The notes: generated from the sequence alone by a model not told the origin. Positions 35,962 to 44,749 are shown, counted from the first letter of the stretch. The stretch: DNA of 64,000 bases from DATFTE01 sp963840665 (GCA_963840665.1 CAWIZO010000008.1:310001-374000), one strand, 5' to 3'. Program-made: numbers and translations.

Positions 35962-36462
35962 CTACTTCTCCCCGAAATCCACCCACACCCGCATCTTGCC
36001 GACATCGACCCGCATGTCGCAAGTTTTAGCCGCGATGTGCCCGAAGTAAACTGAGACTTCCGGTACGGCTTGCGGCAATTTCCCGCTCTGCATGGGAGCG
36101 CGCACCAGGTCTTGTTTGTCGTCGTAGGCCGTGTTGGCGCTGACGTTCTTGCTGACAATTATGGTCCACGTGTCTTTCGCGGGGATGAAATACAAGCGGT
36201 ACGCGCCCGTAGGAATGTCGACGTTGTTCAAGGTAAGAGTGGTTTCGGTGAAGATATCCATTGGGGAATTACCGGGCATCCAGATCTTTCCGTTGGCGGC
36301 GTCGTCCTTCCCAACTTTCGCGGGGTTGTAGCGAACGCTCATCTGCTTGTCGTCGGTAAAAGTGCAAACTGCGGTGCTGGCGTTGGCATCGGTCTGGGCG
36401 AGTACGAGGTTCGGAAGGATCAAGGCAGAAAATACGAGTGTGCACACAATCGGCCACCGCAT
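35962..36462 (-). CDS. secreted DUF2911 protein
   Basis: 166 residues from ATG 36462, with GGGAG upstream and a signal peptide (MRWPIVCTLVFSALILPNLV ending LAQ). DUF2911 features are TFTDDKQMSVRYNPAKVG, DAANGKIWMPGNSPMDIFTE, IPTGAYRLYFIPAKDTWTII and VYFGHIAAKTCDMRVDVGKM. Members are exported beta-sandwich proteins of unknown role, very common in Acidobacteria and Bacteroidetes. The gene lies just downstream of the aminotransferase on the same strand (85 bp). Confidence 0.88.
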   Translation of the reverse strand: MRWPIVCTLVFSALILPNLVLAQTDANASTAVCTFTDDKQMSVRYNPAKVGKDDAANGKIWMPGNSPMDIFTETTLTLNNVDIPTGAYRLYFIPAKDTWTIIVSKNVSANTAYDDKQDLVRAPMQSGKLPQAVPEVSVYFGHIAAKTCDMRVDVGKMRVWVDFGEK

Positions 36463-36546
36463 GGTTATTCTCCCAATGCAAAGTGTGTACAGCATGCTAA
36501 GTAGAAAAGAGCGTAACTTCTTGCGGAAAGCAGCCATCTGCCTTCG

Positions 36547-37836
36547 TCATGCCAGTTTGTTGAGCTTCTTGTAATCATCAAACTTTTCCAGAAAGCGATC
36601 AATATCTTTCTTTCGCAGGTAGTACGGCGTCGACAACCTCAGCTTCGAGGGCTCTCCACCGCGAATGCGAATCTTTTGCGTCTTCCACATCCAGTTTTCG
36701 AGATCCATGCGATGGATAGGAGGAACATTCACGGTGGTGATCGCACAACGCATTTTCGGATCAGGGGACGTCCAGGACTCGGCGCCGCGCTTGGTCATCT
36801 CCGCCAGCATGTAGTTGCCGAGCTCGCGGTGACGCTGTTCGATCCGCGCCATGCCAATCTGATTCGCCAGCTGAATTGCTGCGCGTAAACCGCAAAGCGA
36901 TGGGACGTTCGACGACCCGATGCGCTGGAAACGCTCGGCGCGAAGCTGCGGCTCGTCCCAACCTTCGGTCGCGATGGTGTTCCACATCCGGTCGATGACT
37001 TCGTTCCGCACATAGAGGAAGCCCGAACCTTTGGGTGCCTGCAGCCACTTGTGCGGACTCGCTGAATAGAGATCGCAGTGCACGCTCGACAGATCAAGCT
37101 GCATCATGCCGGGAACGTGAGCTCCATCGACTGCAGAGAGAATGCCTTTGGATCGCGCCAGGTCGCACAGGTCTTTCGCCGGCAGCACGACTCCCGTGAC
37201 GGTGGTGATGTGGCTGAAGAAAATCACGCGGGTGCGCGGTGTGATTGCCTGATCGAAAAGATTTAGCACCTGGCCAGGGTTCTCCACTGGTTTCGGCAGC
37301 GTCACTTTTTTGACCACAATCCCATAGCGCTTGGCTTTGAGCTGCCAGGGTTGCTCGCCGCCGGGATGCTCCTGATCGGTCATCAGCACTTCATCGCCCG
37401 CCTTCATATCGATACCGTTAGCGATGTAGCTATTGCCTTCAGTTGCATTCCGCACCAGCGCAATCTCGTCGCGATGGCACCCGACAAACTCCGCCAAGGG
37501 ATCTCGAAACTCGTTCCAGGCGGCATATCCCCAGATTGGATAGTCTTCGGGATCCTGCTGGTCCATCTTCTCAGTCTGGTTGTAAGCATCGAAAATGGCG
37601 CCCAAAACTGGCGCAGGGCTGGATCCAACGGTGCCGTTGTTGAGGTAAATCTCGTCTTCGGGAATCAGGAATTGCTTACGCAGTTCGTCCCAATAGGCAT
37701 CATGATTTTGGTCGAACAGTTTCGCGTCGGGAAGGGAGGCAGGGGCCTTCTCCAACTGCGCAAACAGGGGATTGCGAAATGCAACACCCGCAGCCACTGC
37801 GGCCGAACTGGCAAGGAAACCGCGGCGATCCAGCAA
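36547..37836 (-). CDS. Tat-exported class V aminotransferase-fold protein
   Basis: 429 residues of the isopenicillin N epimerase/cysteine desulfurase-like group of PLP enzymes. The N-terminus MLDRRGFLASSAAVAAGVAF carries an RRGFL twin-arginine motif and hydrophobic core. The catalytic domain has DEIYLNNGTVGSSPAPVLGA, RNATEGNSYIANGIDM, SAVDGAHVPGMMQLDL (Asp contacting PLP) and YSASPHKWLQAPKGSGFLYV with the PLP Lys after SPH. A folded, cofactor-loaded enzyme exported by Tat is consistent. The substrate is unknown. The frame is clean and the length normal. Confidence 0.9.
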   Translation of the reverse strand: MLDRRGFLASSAAVAAGVAFRNPLFAQLEKAPASLPDAKLFDQNHDAYWDELRKQFLIPEDEIYLNNGTVGSSPAPVLGAIFDAYNQTEKMDQQDPEDYPIWGYAAWNEFRDPLAEFVGCHRDEIALVRNATEGNSYIANGIDMKAGDEVLMTDQEHPGGEQPWQLKAKRYGIVVKKVTLPKPVENPGQVLNLFDQAITPRTRVIFFSHITTVTGVVLPAKDLCDLARSKGILSAVDGAHVPGMMQLDLSSVHCDLYSASPHKWLQAPKGSGFLYVRNEVIDRMWNTIATEGWDEPQLRAERFQRIGSSNVPSLCGLRAAIQLANQIGMARIEQRHRELGNYMLAEMTKRGAESWTSPDPKMRCAITTVNVPPIHRMDLENWMWKTQKIRIRGGEPSKLRLSTPYYLRKKDIDRFLEKFDDYKKLNKLA

Positions 37837-38044
37837 TGAGCACCTCCGGTTTTAGGGAAACAGGTCATGTTACACCCGGGATGTGGTTCAAGCGAAACAG
37901 CTTAGGTTCGGGGCCCCAAGAGAGGCCGAAAAGAGCGGATGAGCCGTTTGCGGGTATTGCACCCAGGGGTTCACGCATAATCAAAATACATGGAGGGTAA
38001 CCCCGGGGTCTCTTTCTGCGTCCAACTGAACAGAGAAATCCCGG

Positions 38045-38071
38045 GGAACGTGTCCCTAGCAGGGCTATAAT
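38045..38071 (+). promoter_or_regulatory. candidate promoter of M48 protease gene
   Basis: GGAAC at 38045-38049 and a perfect TATAAT at 38066-38071 are separated by 16 bp and lie 41 bp before the protease ATG. GGAAC resembles the -35 of RpoE-type sigma factors, while the -10 is of housekeeping type. Assignment is tentative. Confidence 0.35.
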
Positions 38072-38112
38072 CGCGATTAGGCCCGCCGGTTAGGACGGGA
38101 AAGGGAGCGGTC

Positions 38113-39213
38113 ATGAAGTTCCGAATCACAGCGGTAGCGGTCGCGCTGATCTTGTTCGCAGCGCCCTTCAGTTTTTCAGCCGACAACAAGTCGAGCGGCC
38201 AACCCGATGACAGCACCAGCAATGCGCAATCGCAACCCCCGACCGTTCAACCCGCCGATCCCGACAAAGTAAAACACGATGGCGGAAAGACCGATGTGGA
38301 AGCCGTCGGCAACCGCAACGTCGGTTGCAATCGCGGATTCGGAAACTGGTACAGCGTCGAGAAACAGATTGCGATGGGTAAGGCCTATTCGCAGCAGGTC
38401 GAGTCAAGCGCGAAGATGGTGCAGGATCCGGTAGTCACGGAGTATGTCAACCGCCTGGGTCAGAACCTGGTGCGCAACTCCGATTCGCAAGTCCCTTTCA
38501 CCATCAAGGTCATCGATTCCGACGAAATCAACGCCTTTGCGCTTCCTGGCGGGTTCTTCTATGTGAATTCGGGGTTGATTCTGGCGGCGGACGAAGAAGC
38601 GGAGCTGGCCGGCGTGATGTCGCATGAGATCGCGCACGTAGCCGCTTGCCATGCGGCTCGCGAGAATACTCGCGGCAACATCATGAACATGGCTTCGATT
38701 CCGCTCATCTTCGTGGGCGGTGGGATCGGTTATGCGGGGTACGAGGCGGCCGGTCTGGCACTTCCGATGACGTTCCTCAAATTCTCGCGCAACTTCGAGT
38801 CAGAAGCCGACTATCTCGGCCTGCAATACATGTACAAGTCGGGATACGATCCCCAGGCCTTCATCAGCTTCTTTGAAAAGGTGCAGGCACAGGAGAAGAA
38901 GAAGCCGGGCACGCTTTCGAAGGCGTTCTCGACGCATCCGCAAACTCCAGACCGGATTGAAAAATCGCAAGAAGAGATTTCGCAGATTCTTCCCGCGCGG
39001 CCTCAATACATCGTCACTACCTCTGAGTTTAACGATGTGAAATCGCGGCTGGCGGCCATCGAGAACCGCCACAAGGTCCTGGAGCAGAAGGATAACAACA
39101 AGCCCAGTCTGCGCCGCACATCGACGACCGACAAGACCAGCCAGGATGGCCAGTCTGCCCCCGGCGACGATCATCCGACGCTCAAGCGGCGTCCCGACGA
39201 CAACAACAACTAG
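38113..39213 (+). CDS. M48 family metalloprotease, secreted
   Basis: 366 residues. A signal peptide (MKFRITAVAVALILFAAPFS) and a low-complexity linker come first. The M48/BepA-like domain then shows SVEKQIAMGKAYSQQVESSA, FALPGGFFYVNSGLILAADE, the zinc motif VMSHEIAHVAACHAAREN (HExxH) and NFESEADYLGLQYMYKSGYD (third zinc Glu). The C-terminal 90 residues are disordered and charged. Likely an outer-membrane quality-control or envelope protease in the periplasm. An RpoE-like sigma gene lies 1.2 kb downstream on the other strand, fitting an envelope-stress theme. Confidence 0.9.
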   Translation: MKFRITAVAVALILFAAPFSFSADNKSSGQPDDSTSNAQSQPPTVQPADPDKVKHDGGKTDVEAVGNRNVGCNRGFGNWYSVEKQIAMGKAYSQQVESSAKMVQDPVVTEYVNRLGQNLVRNSDSQVPFTIKVIDSDEINAFALPGGFFYVNSGLILAADEEAELAGVMSHEIAHVAACHAARENTRGNIMNMASIPLIFVGGGIGYAGYEAAGLALPMTFLKFSRNFESEADYLGLQYMYKSGYDPQAFISFFEKVQAQEKKKPGTLSKAFSTHPQTPDRIEKSQEEISQILPARPQYIVTTSEFNDVKSRLAAIENRHKVLEQKDNNKPSLRRTSTTDKTSQDGQSAPGDDHPTLKRRPDDNNN

Positions 39214-39235
39214 GGTCTGCTACTAATCTTGCTAT

Positions 39236-39266
39236 AACCGGCGGCTTCGGCTGCCGGTTTTGTTTT
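39236..39266 (+). terminator. rho-independent terminator after M48 gene
   Basis: AACCGGC (39236-39242) pairs with GCCGGTT (39253-39259) around a GGCTTCGGCT tip, followed by TTGTTTT. It lies 22 bp after the stop codon. Confidence 0.8.
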
Positions 39267-39331
39267 GACGGAAACAAAGGCGGAAGGGTATTTTCTTCAA
39301 GGCGCAAACTCACCCGACAAGGAAACAATTC

Positions 39332-39718
39332 ATGCCAAAGTTCTTGATTGAGCGGGAAATTCCGAACGCCGGTTCGTTGAGCCCTGACCAATTGCAAGGC
39401 ATTTCTCAGAAATCATGTTCCGTTCTACGAGCCATGGGACCGAACATCCAGTGGGTGCAGAGTTACGTAACGGGTGACAAGATCTACTGCGTATACATCG
39501 CCGAAAGCGAAACTTCGATTCGTGAACACGCGAGGCAGGGAGGCTTCCCCGCAAACCGTATTTCCGAGATAAAGACCGTCATTGATCCGACCACCTCTGA
39601 AGGTAAGCCGCGAATAAACACAGAAAGGCCACGAGCTGTACTCGTGGCCTCTAAACTTGCCAGTGAGATTTACGCGGCTTCTTTGGTAGCCAGAGAAGCG
39701 ACCCGCCCGCTCGCTTGA
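39332..39718 (+). CDS. DUF4242 (SCO4226-type) protein, C-terminus uncertain
   Basis: The first 90 residues (MPKFLIEREIPNAGSLSPDQ, GPNIQWVQSYVTGDKIYCVY, ESETSIREHARQGGFPANRI, ending TVIDPTTSE) are a complete DUF4242 protein, a ferredoxin-like fold sometimes linked to metal binding. Family members normally end at IDPTTAE. Here the frame continues 38 residues more, through a perfect hairpin and into the opposite-strand gene. The extension is probably not genuine and may reflect an indel or lost stop near 39600. The ATG follows AAGGAAACA at suitable spacing. Confidence 0.72.
   Translation: MPKFLIEREIPNAGSLSPDQLQGISQKSCSVLRAMGPNIQWVQSYVTGDKIYCVYIAESETSIREHARQGGFPANRISEIKTVIDPTTSEGKPRINTERPRAVLVASKLASEIYAASLVAREATRPLA
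39622..39655. terminator. bidirectional hairpin between convergent genes
   Basis: A perfect 10-bp stem (AGGCCACGAG 39626-39635 and CTCGTGGCCT 39641-39650) with a five-base loop lies between the DUF4242 domain and the opposite-strand zinc-ribbon gene. T runs are short on both sides (CTAAAC, TTTCTG). Confidence 0.6.
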
Positions 39719-39906
39719 GTCGTGGGGTCCACTACCTTCATCTCTTGCCAGTCGTAAGGGAATTCCTTGCCACAATCGAGGCAGACTACATAAGTGCCGG
39801 TGAGAGAAGCTGCCTTGGTCCGACGGGCTGCTCCACGAACAGTAATAGGAAAGCTATAGTTGTTATGCCAGCAACCGAAGAAGGTATTGAGCAACTTCGC
39901 GATCAT
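39670..39906 (-). CDS. small zinc-ribbon-like protein
   Basis: 78 residues from ATG 39906, selected by the strong site GGGAGG five bases upstream. The sequence has CW at 11-12 and a C-x2-C pair in YVVCLDCGKEFPYDWQEMKV, preceded by a basic segment RGAARRTKAASLTG. Four ligands (two Cys from the ribbon, plus Cys/His in FGCWHNNYS) could bind one zinc. The motif CLDCGKEFPYDW is frequent in short acidobacterial proteins of unknown function. It converges with the DUF4242 gene. Confidence 0.75.
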   Translation of the reverse strand: MIAKLLNTFFGCWHNNYSFPITVRGAARRTKAASLTGTYVVCLDCGKEFPYDWQEMKVVDPTTQASGRVASLATKEAA

Positions 39907-40156
39907 AATTCCTCCCAACAGCCAGGCCGCAACTTCCGCCCGTTCCCAGGACTTCCCCAAACTTAATTACTTAGATTCAACACCCGTCCAAAAGGTTCGA
40001 CAAGTACAAACGTGATAGATGATGCCGGCGGAGTGTCGTCTGCAGCAACTTATTGGGGAAATTGGTGTTAGACGACCTAAGCTGGTGAGTATGGAGTCAG
40101 AAGGCTCCTTATCGGATGACAGGTTTTCTAGAAATTCAGGCTGAAGCGAGCCCGAG

Positions 40157-40414
40157 CTAGACTGTCTCGGGCCCCGGCTTTTTTCGCGATTGACACTTCG
40201 ACATGATGGCCGAGCGCAATCTGGTGCGGAGATCGTCAGGCAGTTCGTAAAGCTGCGAGTCGCGGTAGATCTCGATGGTCTTCTTGGTGGTATCGCAGAC
40301 GACGTAGCAGTTATGGCACCAGGCCAAATGATCCTCGAGTTCCGCCTTGGTACGGGCGTCGATCGCGCCGTCTAAGTAATTGGTTAGCTCTTGCAAAAAT
40401 TCAGAGCATTTCAC
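40157..40414 (-). CDS. putative zinc-finger anti-sigma factor
   Basis: 85 residues with the zf-HC2 (ZAS) pattern: KCSEFLQELTNYLDGAIDAR, then the zinc site H-x3-C-x2-C in ELEDHLAWCHNCYVVCDTTK. It lacks a membrane helix, so it would be a cytosolic anti-sigma factor, possibly redox sensitive. GTG 40414 overlaps the sigma factor stop by GTGA, so the pair is translationally coupled, as is usual for ECF sigma/anti-sigma pairs. Confidence 0.9.
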   Translation of the reverse strand: MKCSEFLQELTNYLDGAIDARTKAELEDHLAWCHNCYVVCDTTKKTIEIYRDSQLYELPDDLRTRLRSAIMSKCQSRKKPGPETV

Positions 40415-41040
40415 TGTTTCGCATCTCCGCTCTCACGTTTCTGGAAGTAACGGCTGAGCCGCTCTCGAAGCTGCAGCCGAGCCCGCAGCAGCCTCGATTT
40501 GACCGCGGGAATGCTCAAGTCAAGAGCATCCGCCGTTTCTTCGGTCGACAAACCCTCCACATCCCGCAGGACAAATACCGTCCTGAAACTGGGAGGAAGG
40601 CCTTGAATCGTGCGAGTCAAGATGTCCCGCAACTCGGCCTGGCTATACTGCTGCTCCGGGTTGGGGCTCCAATCCGCAACTTCCCGCGGAAGGGAATCGT
40701 CCTCGGTCTTGACGTCTTCGTCCAGTGAAACCGTGCGCTCGGGGCGACGGCGCCGCAACTTCATCAGCGCCTCGTTCACCGCAATACGCACCAGCCAGGT
40801 GTAAAACTTCGACTGGCCTTGGAACTGATGCAGGTTTCCGTAAGCTTTCAGGAACGCGTCTTGCACCACATCTTCAGCATCTTCACGATTCTGCGTGATG
40901 TGCTGTGCAATGCGGAATACGTTCCGATCGTAACGCCGGACCAACTCTTCGAAGGCTCCGACGTCGCCGCCTTTGGCTGCCTGAACCAGCGCCAGTTCGT
41001 CACTGACGGGCTCACCTACTTTTGGTTGGATGGCACTCAT
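40411..41040 (-). CDS. ECF RNA polymerase sigma factor (RpoE-like)
   Basis: 209 residues. Sigma region 2 is LVRRYDRNVFRIAQHITQNR followed by EDAEDVVQDAFLKAYGNLHQ and FYTWLVRIAVNEALMKLRRR. A charged linker comes next, then region 4: DILTRTIQGLPPSFRTVFVL, RDVEGLSTEETADALDLSIP and AVKSRLLRARLQLRERLSRY. Length and arrangement are standard. It is co-transcribed with a zinc-finger anti-sigma factor. Targets cannot be read from the window, though the M48 protease promoter is one candidate. Confidence 0.94.
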   Translation of the reverse strand: MSAIQPKVGEPVSDELALVQAAKGGDVGAFEELVRRYDRNVFRIAQHITQNREDAEDVVQDAFLKAYGNLHQFQGQSKFYTWLVRIAVNEALMKLRRRRPERTVSLDEDVKTEDDSLPREVADWSPNPEQQYSQAELRDILTRTIQGLPPSFRTVFVLRDVEGLSTEETADALDLSIPAVKSRLLRARLQLRERLSRYFQKRESGDAKQ

Positions 41041-41245
41041 TGTTAGTCCGATGCAACAATTTTCCAGTCAACGCGGCGCAGACGGAACCAGTATTCTACT
41101 TGGTAACCGCCTTTACGCGTAATTGTTTTGACGTCCCCTTCTGCTTCCGGTTTGCTATAAATACGGCCGTGGCAGGGTGAGGGTGCCCATCCTGATACCT
41201 TTAGTCCTACGACCAACGGCCAGCGACGCGTGCATTTAAGTACCA

Positions 41246-41251
41246 TATAAT
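41246..41251 (+). promoter_or_regulatory. candidate -10 box for the GAF-protein gene
   Basis: An exact TATAAT 66 bp before ATG 41317 in the divergent spacer (41041-41316). No clear -35 is present at normal spacing, so this is a weak call. Confidence 0.3.
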
Positions 41252-41316
41252 CAAAGTTTAGGGACCAAGATCGCAGTGGGACGCTTTGGCGCCCACGTTC
41301 ATGGGGACGGGTGGCA

Positions 41317-42447
41317 ATGGCTGACAAGAATCGGCTCAAGCAGATGGTCGAATCGGCGGTTTCTGAGGTGCTCGAGAAGCATCTTCCCGAGATTCGCGAA
41401 GATCTGGTAGGCCGGATTCTTCAGGAAATTGGCCCACAACTCACCGCTGCGGCCAGCGCCCCAGCTGTTGCCAACAACGCTCCGGCCGATCTACTCAAGT
41501 CGATCTCGGCCATCCATGCCGGGAGCAATCAAAAGGAAATTTTGCGCGGACTTCTAGACGGAACCAGCCAATACTGCGGTCGGGCTGCGCTATTCGTTGT
41601 CAAAGGCGGTGCGGCTACGGGATGGGAAGGACGCGGCTTCGCCAATAACGACGGAGTGAAGAATTTTGCCCTCGATGTGGTTAAGGGGGTTGCCGCCCGC
41701 ACCCTGCAATCGCGGCTCACCTATACGGGAACGACCGACGACATGGACTCGGAGTTCATCGCCCACATGGGCGCGCCTGCTCAGGATCGCAATATCGTGT
41801 TGCCGCTGCTGTTGAAGGATAAAGTTGCGGCGCTGATCTACGCTGACTCGGGGTCATCTGAGAATCCCACGGATGATGCAGCTCTCGAAGTGCTCGTCAC
41901 TTCGACCAGCGCATGGCTCGAGGTGATTTCGCTCCGCAAGCAGGCTCAGAAAGACGGGAGCGCCGAACCGCCGGTGGAGCGAGCGGAAGCGCCGCCAGCA
42001 CCCGCGCAGTCTGTCTCGTCTTTCTCCGACCCCTTCGCAGGACATGCTCCGATGCACGCTGCGAGGCCGCCTGTAGTCGAACAGCCGCAGCCCGAAGCCG
42101 AACCTGAGCCAGTCGCCGTTGCTGCTGCTGCAGCCGCACCAGCAGTGGCAAAAGATGCCTTTGCGCATCTCTCGCCAGAAGACGCCGATACTCACCGCAA
42201 GGCGCAGCGCTTCGCCCGCCTGCTGGTGGATGAGATCAAGCTCTACAACCAGGTCAAGGTTTCCGAAGGACGCAAAAATAAAGATTTGTACGATCGTTTG
42301 AAAGAAGACATCGAGAAAAGCCGCTCGACCTACACCAAGCGATATGGCAACACGGCGGCAGCCAGCGCCGACTATTTCAGCAGTGAACTCGTCCGCAGCC
42401 TTGCGGAAGACGACATTTCCATCATGGGCGCCAATTTTCGGCGATAA
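41317..42447 (+). CDS. GAF-like domain protein with conserved C-terminal helical domain
   Basis: 376 residues. An N-terminal helix (RLKQMVESAVSEVLEKHLPE) is followed by a GAF-type sensor fold at about 65-205: ADLLKSISAIHAGSNQKEIL, YCGRAALFVVKGGAATGWEG, IVLPLLLKDKVAALIYADSG. A Pro/Ala/Glu-rich linker (about 210-280) leads to a C-terminal helical domain RFARLLVDEIKLYNQVKVSE plus YDRLKEDIEKSRSTYTKRYG. That last domain recurs at the ends of delta-proteobacterial and acidobacterial regulators, but I cannot name it. The stop lies only about 10 bp before the lytic transglycosylase start. ATG 41317 is chosen over GTG 41311. Confidence 0.8.
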   Translation: MADKNRLKQMVESAVSEVLEKHLPEIREDLVGRILQEIGPQLTAAASAPAVANNAPADLLKSISAIHAGSNQKEILRGLLDGTSQYCGRAALFVVKGGAATGWEGRGFANNDGVKNFALDVVKGVAARTLQSRLTYTGTTDDMDSEFIAHMGAPAQDRNIVLPLLLKDKVAALIYADSGSSENPTDDAALEVLVTSTSAWLEVISLRKQAQKDGSAEPPVERAEAPPAPAQSVSSFSDPFAGHAPMHAARPPVVEQPQPEAEPEPVAVAAAAAAPAVAKDAFAHLSPEDADTHRKAQRFARLLVDEIKLYNQVKVSEGRKNKDLYDRLKEDIEKSRSTYTKRYGNTAAASADYFSSELVRSLAEDDISIMGANFRR

Positions 42448-42457
42448 TACGAGAAGC

Positions 42458-44749
42458 GTGGTACTACTTCGTCGGCAACTGATTTCCGTTTTGATCCTGG
42501 CGCTGCTAGGGAGCAATTGCGCTCTGACGGCGCAAACTTCCCCGACCCCGACTTCCTCGAGCGATAGCCAACCGGCATCAAAGAAGCCTGTCGCCAAGAA
42601 AAAACCCACCACAGCGCAAAAGAAAAAGCGATCCTCTCCGCGCTTGCAGCGCATGCGTCAGGCTTTCGTCTCCTCCGCAAGCTTGAAGCCGATGGCACGG
42701 CAACTTTTGCAGGATCGCACTCCGGCTGGCTATGCAGGAGTCGAATCTTATGCCAGCCGCCACGCCAAAGAAGACGCAGGCGCGCTGGCTTGGCTCGTGC
42801 TGGGATACGCGCACACTCTCGATCGTGACTTCGCCAAGGCCGTCGATCCGTTGAATCGCGCGAAGTTGCACGCCGGCGACATCGGCGACTACGTGAATTA
42901 CTACCTGGGCAACGCTTATTTCCAGACGGGACGAACGGCGGAAGCAATTGCCACCCTTGGGGAGTTTGACAAGACTTATCCTGAATCCTTGTTGATTCGC
43001 GATGCGCACGTGCTATATGCGAACGCCTTGCTCAGCGAGGCGCGCCCGCAGGAAGCGATTGACGTTCTCGAAAAAGAAAGACAGCCGACCCGCGTCGATC
43101 TCGAACTCGCATTGGGGCGCGCGTACGAAGGCGCCGGGCAAAATGCGAAAGCGGTCACAATCTTTCGCAATCTGTATTTTAATTTTCCGCTGAGCGGAGA
43201 ATCCACCACCGCCGACACTGAACTGAGAAAGTTGGGCGCGGCTGGAACGCTCGCTCCGCCGCTGCTCACGGATCGCCGGACTCGCGCCGATCTTCTGGCG
43301 AAAGGCAAGCGCTACGTCGACGCGGCAAACGAATACCGCGATCTGCTCGATGAGGTAAGTGCCGCCGATAAACCGTCGATTCAGCTGGCGATTGCCGCGA
43401 ATTTGCGGCATGCAGGACAAGGGAAAGAAGCGAAGAAAATTCTGGACTCGATCTCGAGCCCGACACCGGAGATCAACGCCGAGCGCTTATTCAATCTCGG
43501 AGAGATCGCCCGCTCCTCGGACGACGACAACAGCTTCCTGCAGTATCTTGATCAACTTCGACAGGCCTCTCCCACGTCGCCTTGGCTTGAGCAGGCACTG
43601 CTTTCGGCGGGAAACATCTACTTGCTACGACACGACTACGACAAGGCGATTGATTCCTTCCGCGAACTGCAAGCCCGCTTCCCAAACGGTGTAAAAGCCT
43701 CGTATGCGCATTGGAAGGCGACGTGGCTGAGTCTGCGGCAGGGGAGGAACGACGACGCGAAGGCGGGATTCGAAAAGCAGATCGCGATTTATCCTGAGTC
43801 CGGAGAAATTCCGGCAGCTCTGTATTGGCGGGGAAGACTCGCTGAAGAGGACAATGATCTTCCCACCGCGCAGGCCTACTACACGAAGATTTCAGCTCGC
43901 TTCCGCAATTACTATTACGGCGAGTTGGCGCGGCAACGCCTGAGCAAAATCAAGAGCGAAGCCGAGCCTCCACATCTTGCCTTGCTCGATCGAATTCCAC
44001 CGCTCAATTCCACGGGAAAAGTGGTTCAGGATCCTGTTCCGACCGACAACCTGCGAGTGCAGAAAGCCGAGTTGCTAGAGAACGGCGCACTCCTCGATTT
44101 CTCGGTGAAAGAGTTGCAGGCTGCGGCTGCAGAAGAAAAAGGGAACTGGCTCGCCCCTGAGATCGCGCGCATGTACCAGGACGTGGGACGCTTCGATGTC
44201 GCGGTCGAGACTTTGAAACGCGCGGTTCCGAATTACTTTGCCATCGACCTCGCCAGCTTGCCGCGTCCGTACTGGGAAGGTCTGTTTCCCAAGCCTTATT
44301 GGACCGACCTGAAGCGTTTCTCTTCCGACAACGCGCTCGACCCTTATCTGGTAGCGTCGCTCATCCGGCAAGAGTCCGAGTTCAATCCCAACGCGGTGTC
44401 GCGCAAAGATGCGGTCGGACTGATGCAACTCCTGCCAAAAGTCGGCAAAGGCGTCGCCAAGCAGGAGAAGCTCAAGCATTACTCAGCCCAGCAATTATTT
44501 ACTCCGTCGGTAAACATGCAGTTGGGCACTAAGTATTTCCGAGCCATGGTCGACAAGTTTGGCGCCTTCGAGTACGCGCTGGCTGCCTATAACGCCGGAT
44601 CCGATCGGGTGCAGGATTGGATGGGGCAGGGTAAATATCGCGATGTGCCGGAGTTCGTTGAGTCGATTCCGTTCACTGAGACCCGCGAGTATGTCCAGGC
44701 CATCGTGCGCAACGCGAATGTCTATAAACAGCTCTACGGAACCCCCTGA
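42458..44749 (+). CDS. soluble-type lytic murein transglycosylase
   Basis: About 763 residues from GTG 42458, which starts a signal sequence (VVLLRRQLISVLILALLGSN). A basic, Lys-rich linker follows and then an extended alpha-superhelical TPR-like ring (EDAGALAWLVLGYAHTLDRD, ALYWRGRLAEEDNDLPTAQA). The C-terminal SLT domain has the catalytic Glu in ASLIRQESEFNPNAVSRKDA, then VGLMQLLPKVGKGVAKQEKL, QLGTKYFRAMVDKFGAFEYA and LAAYNAGSDRVQDW. It cleaves peptidoglycan glycan strands in the periplasm. Architecture matches Slt70. The gene is tightly downstream of the GAF protein, suggesting co-regulation. Confidence 0.92.
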   Translation: MVLLRRQLISVLILALLGSNCALTAQTSPTPTSSSDSQPASKKPVAKKKPTTAQKKKRSSPRLQRMRQAFVSSASLKPMARQLLQDRTPAGYAGVESYASRHAKEDAGALAWLVLGYAHTLDRDFAKAVDPLNRAKLHAGDIGDYVNYYLGNAYFQTGRTAEAIATLGEFDKTYPESLLIRDAHVLYANALLSEARPQEAIDVLEKERQPTRVDLELALGRAYEGAGQNAKAVTIFRNLYFNFPLSGESTTADTELRKLGAAGTLAPPLLTDRRTRADLLAKGKRYVDAANEYRDLLDEVSAADKPSIQLAIAANLRHAGQGKEAKKILDSISSPTPEINAERLFNLGEIARSSDDDNSFLQYLDQLRQASPTSPWLEQALLSAGNIYLLRHDYDKAIDSFRELQARFPNGVKASYAHWKATWLSLRQGRNDDAKAGFEKQIAIYPESGEIPAALYWRGRLAEEDNDLPTAQAYYTKISARFRNYYYGELARQRLSKIKSEAEPPHLALLDRIPPLNSTGKVVQDPVPTDNLRVQKAELLENGALLDFSVKELQAAAAEEKGNWLAPEIARMYQDVGRFDVAVETLKRAVPNYFAIDLASLPRPYWEGLFPKPYWTDLKRFSSDNALDPYLVASLIRQESEFNPNAVSRKDAVGLMQLLPKVGKGVAKQEKLKHYSAQQLFTPSVNMQLGTKYFRAMVDKFGAFEYALAAYNAGSDRVQDWMGQGKYRDVPEFVESIPFTETREYVQAIVRNANVYKQLYGTP

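Noticed and set aside
40140..40186. Hairpin followed by T6 on the plus strand, possible end of a small RNA
   Set aside because: The T run is the AAAAAG lysine codons of the anti-sigma gene on the other strand, six bases separate stem and T run, and no promoter or plus-strand gene precedes it.
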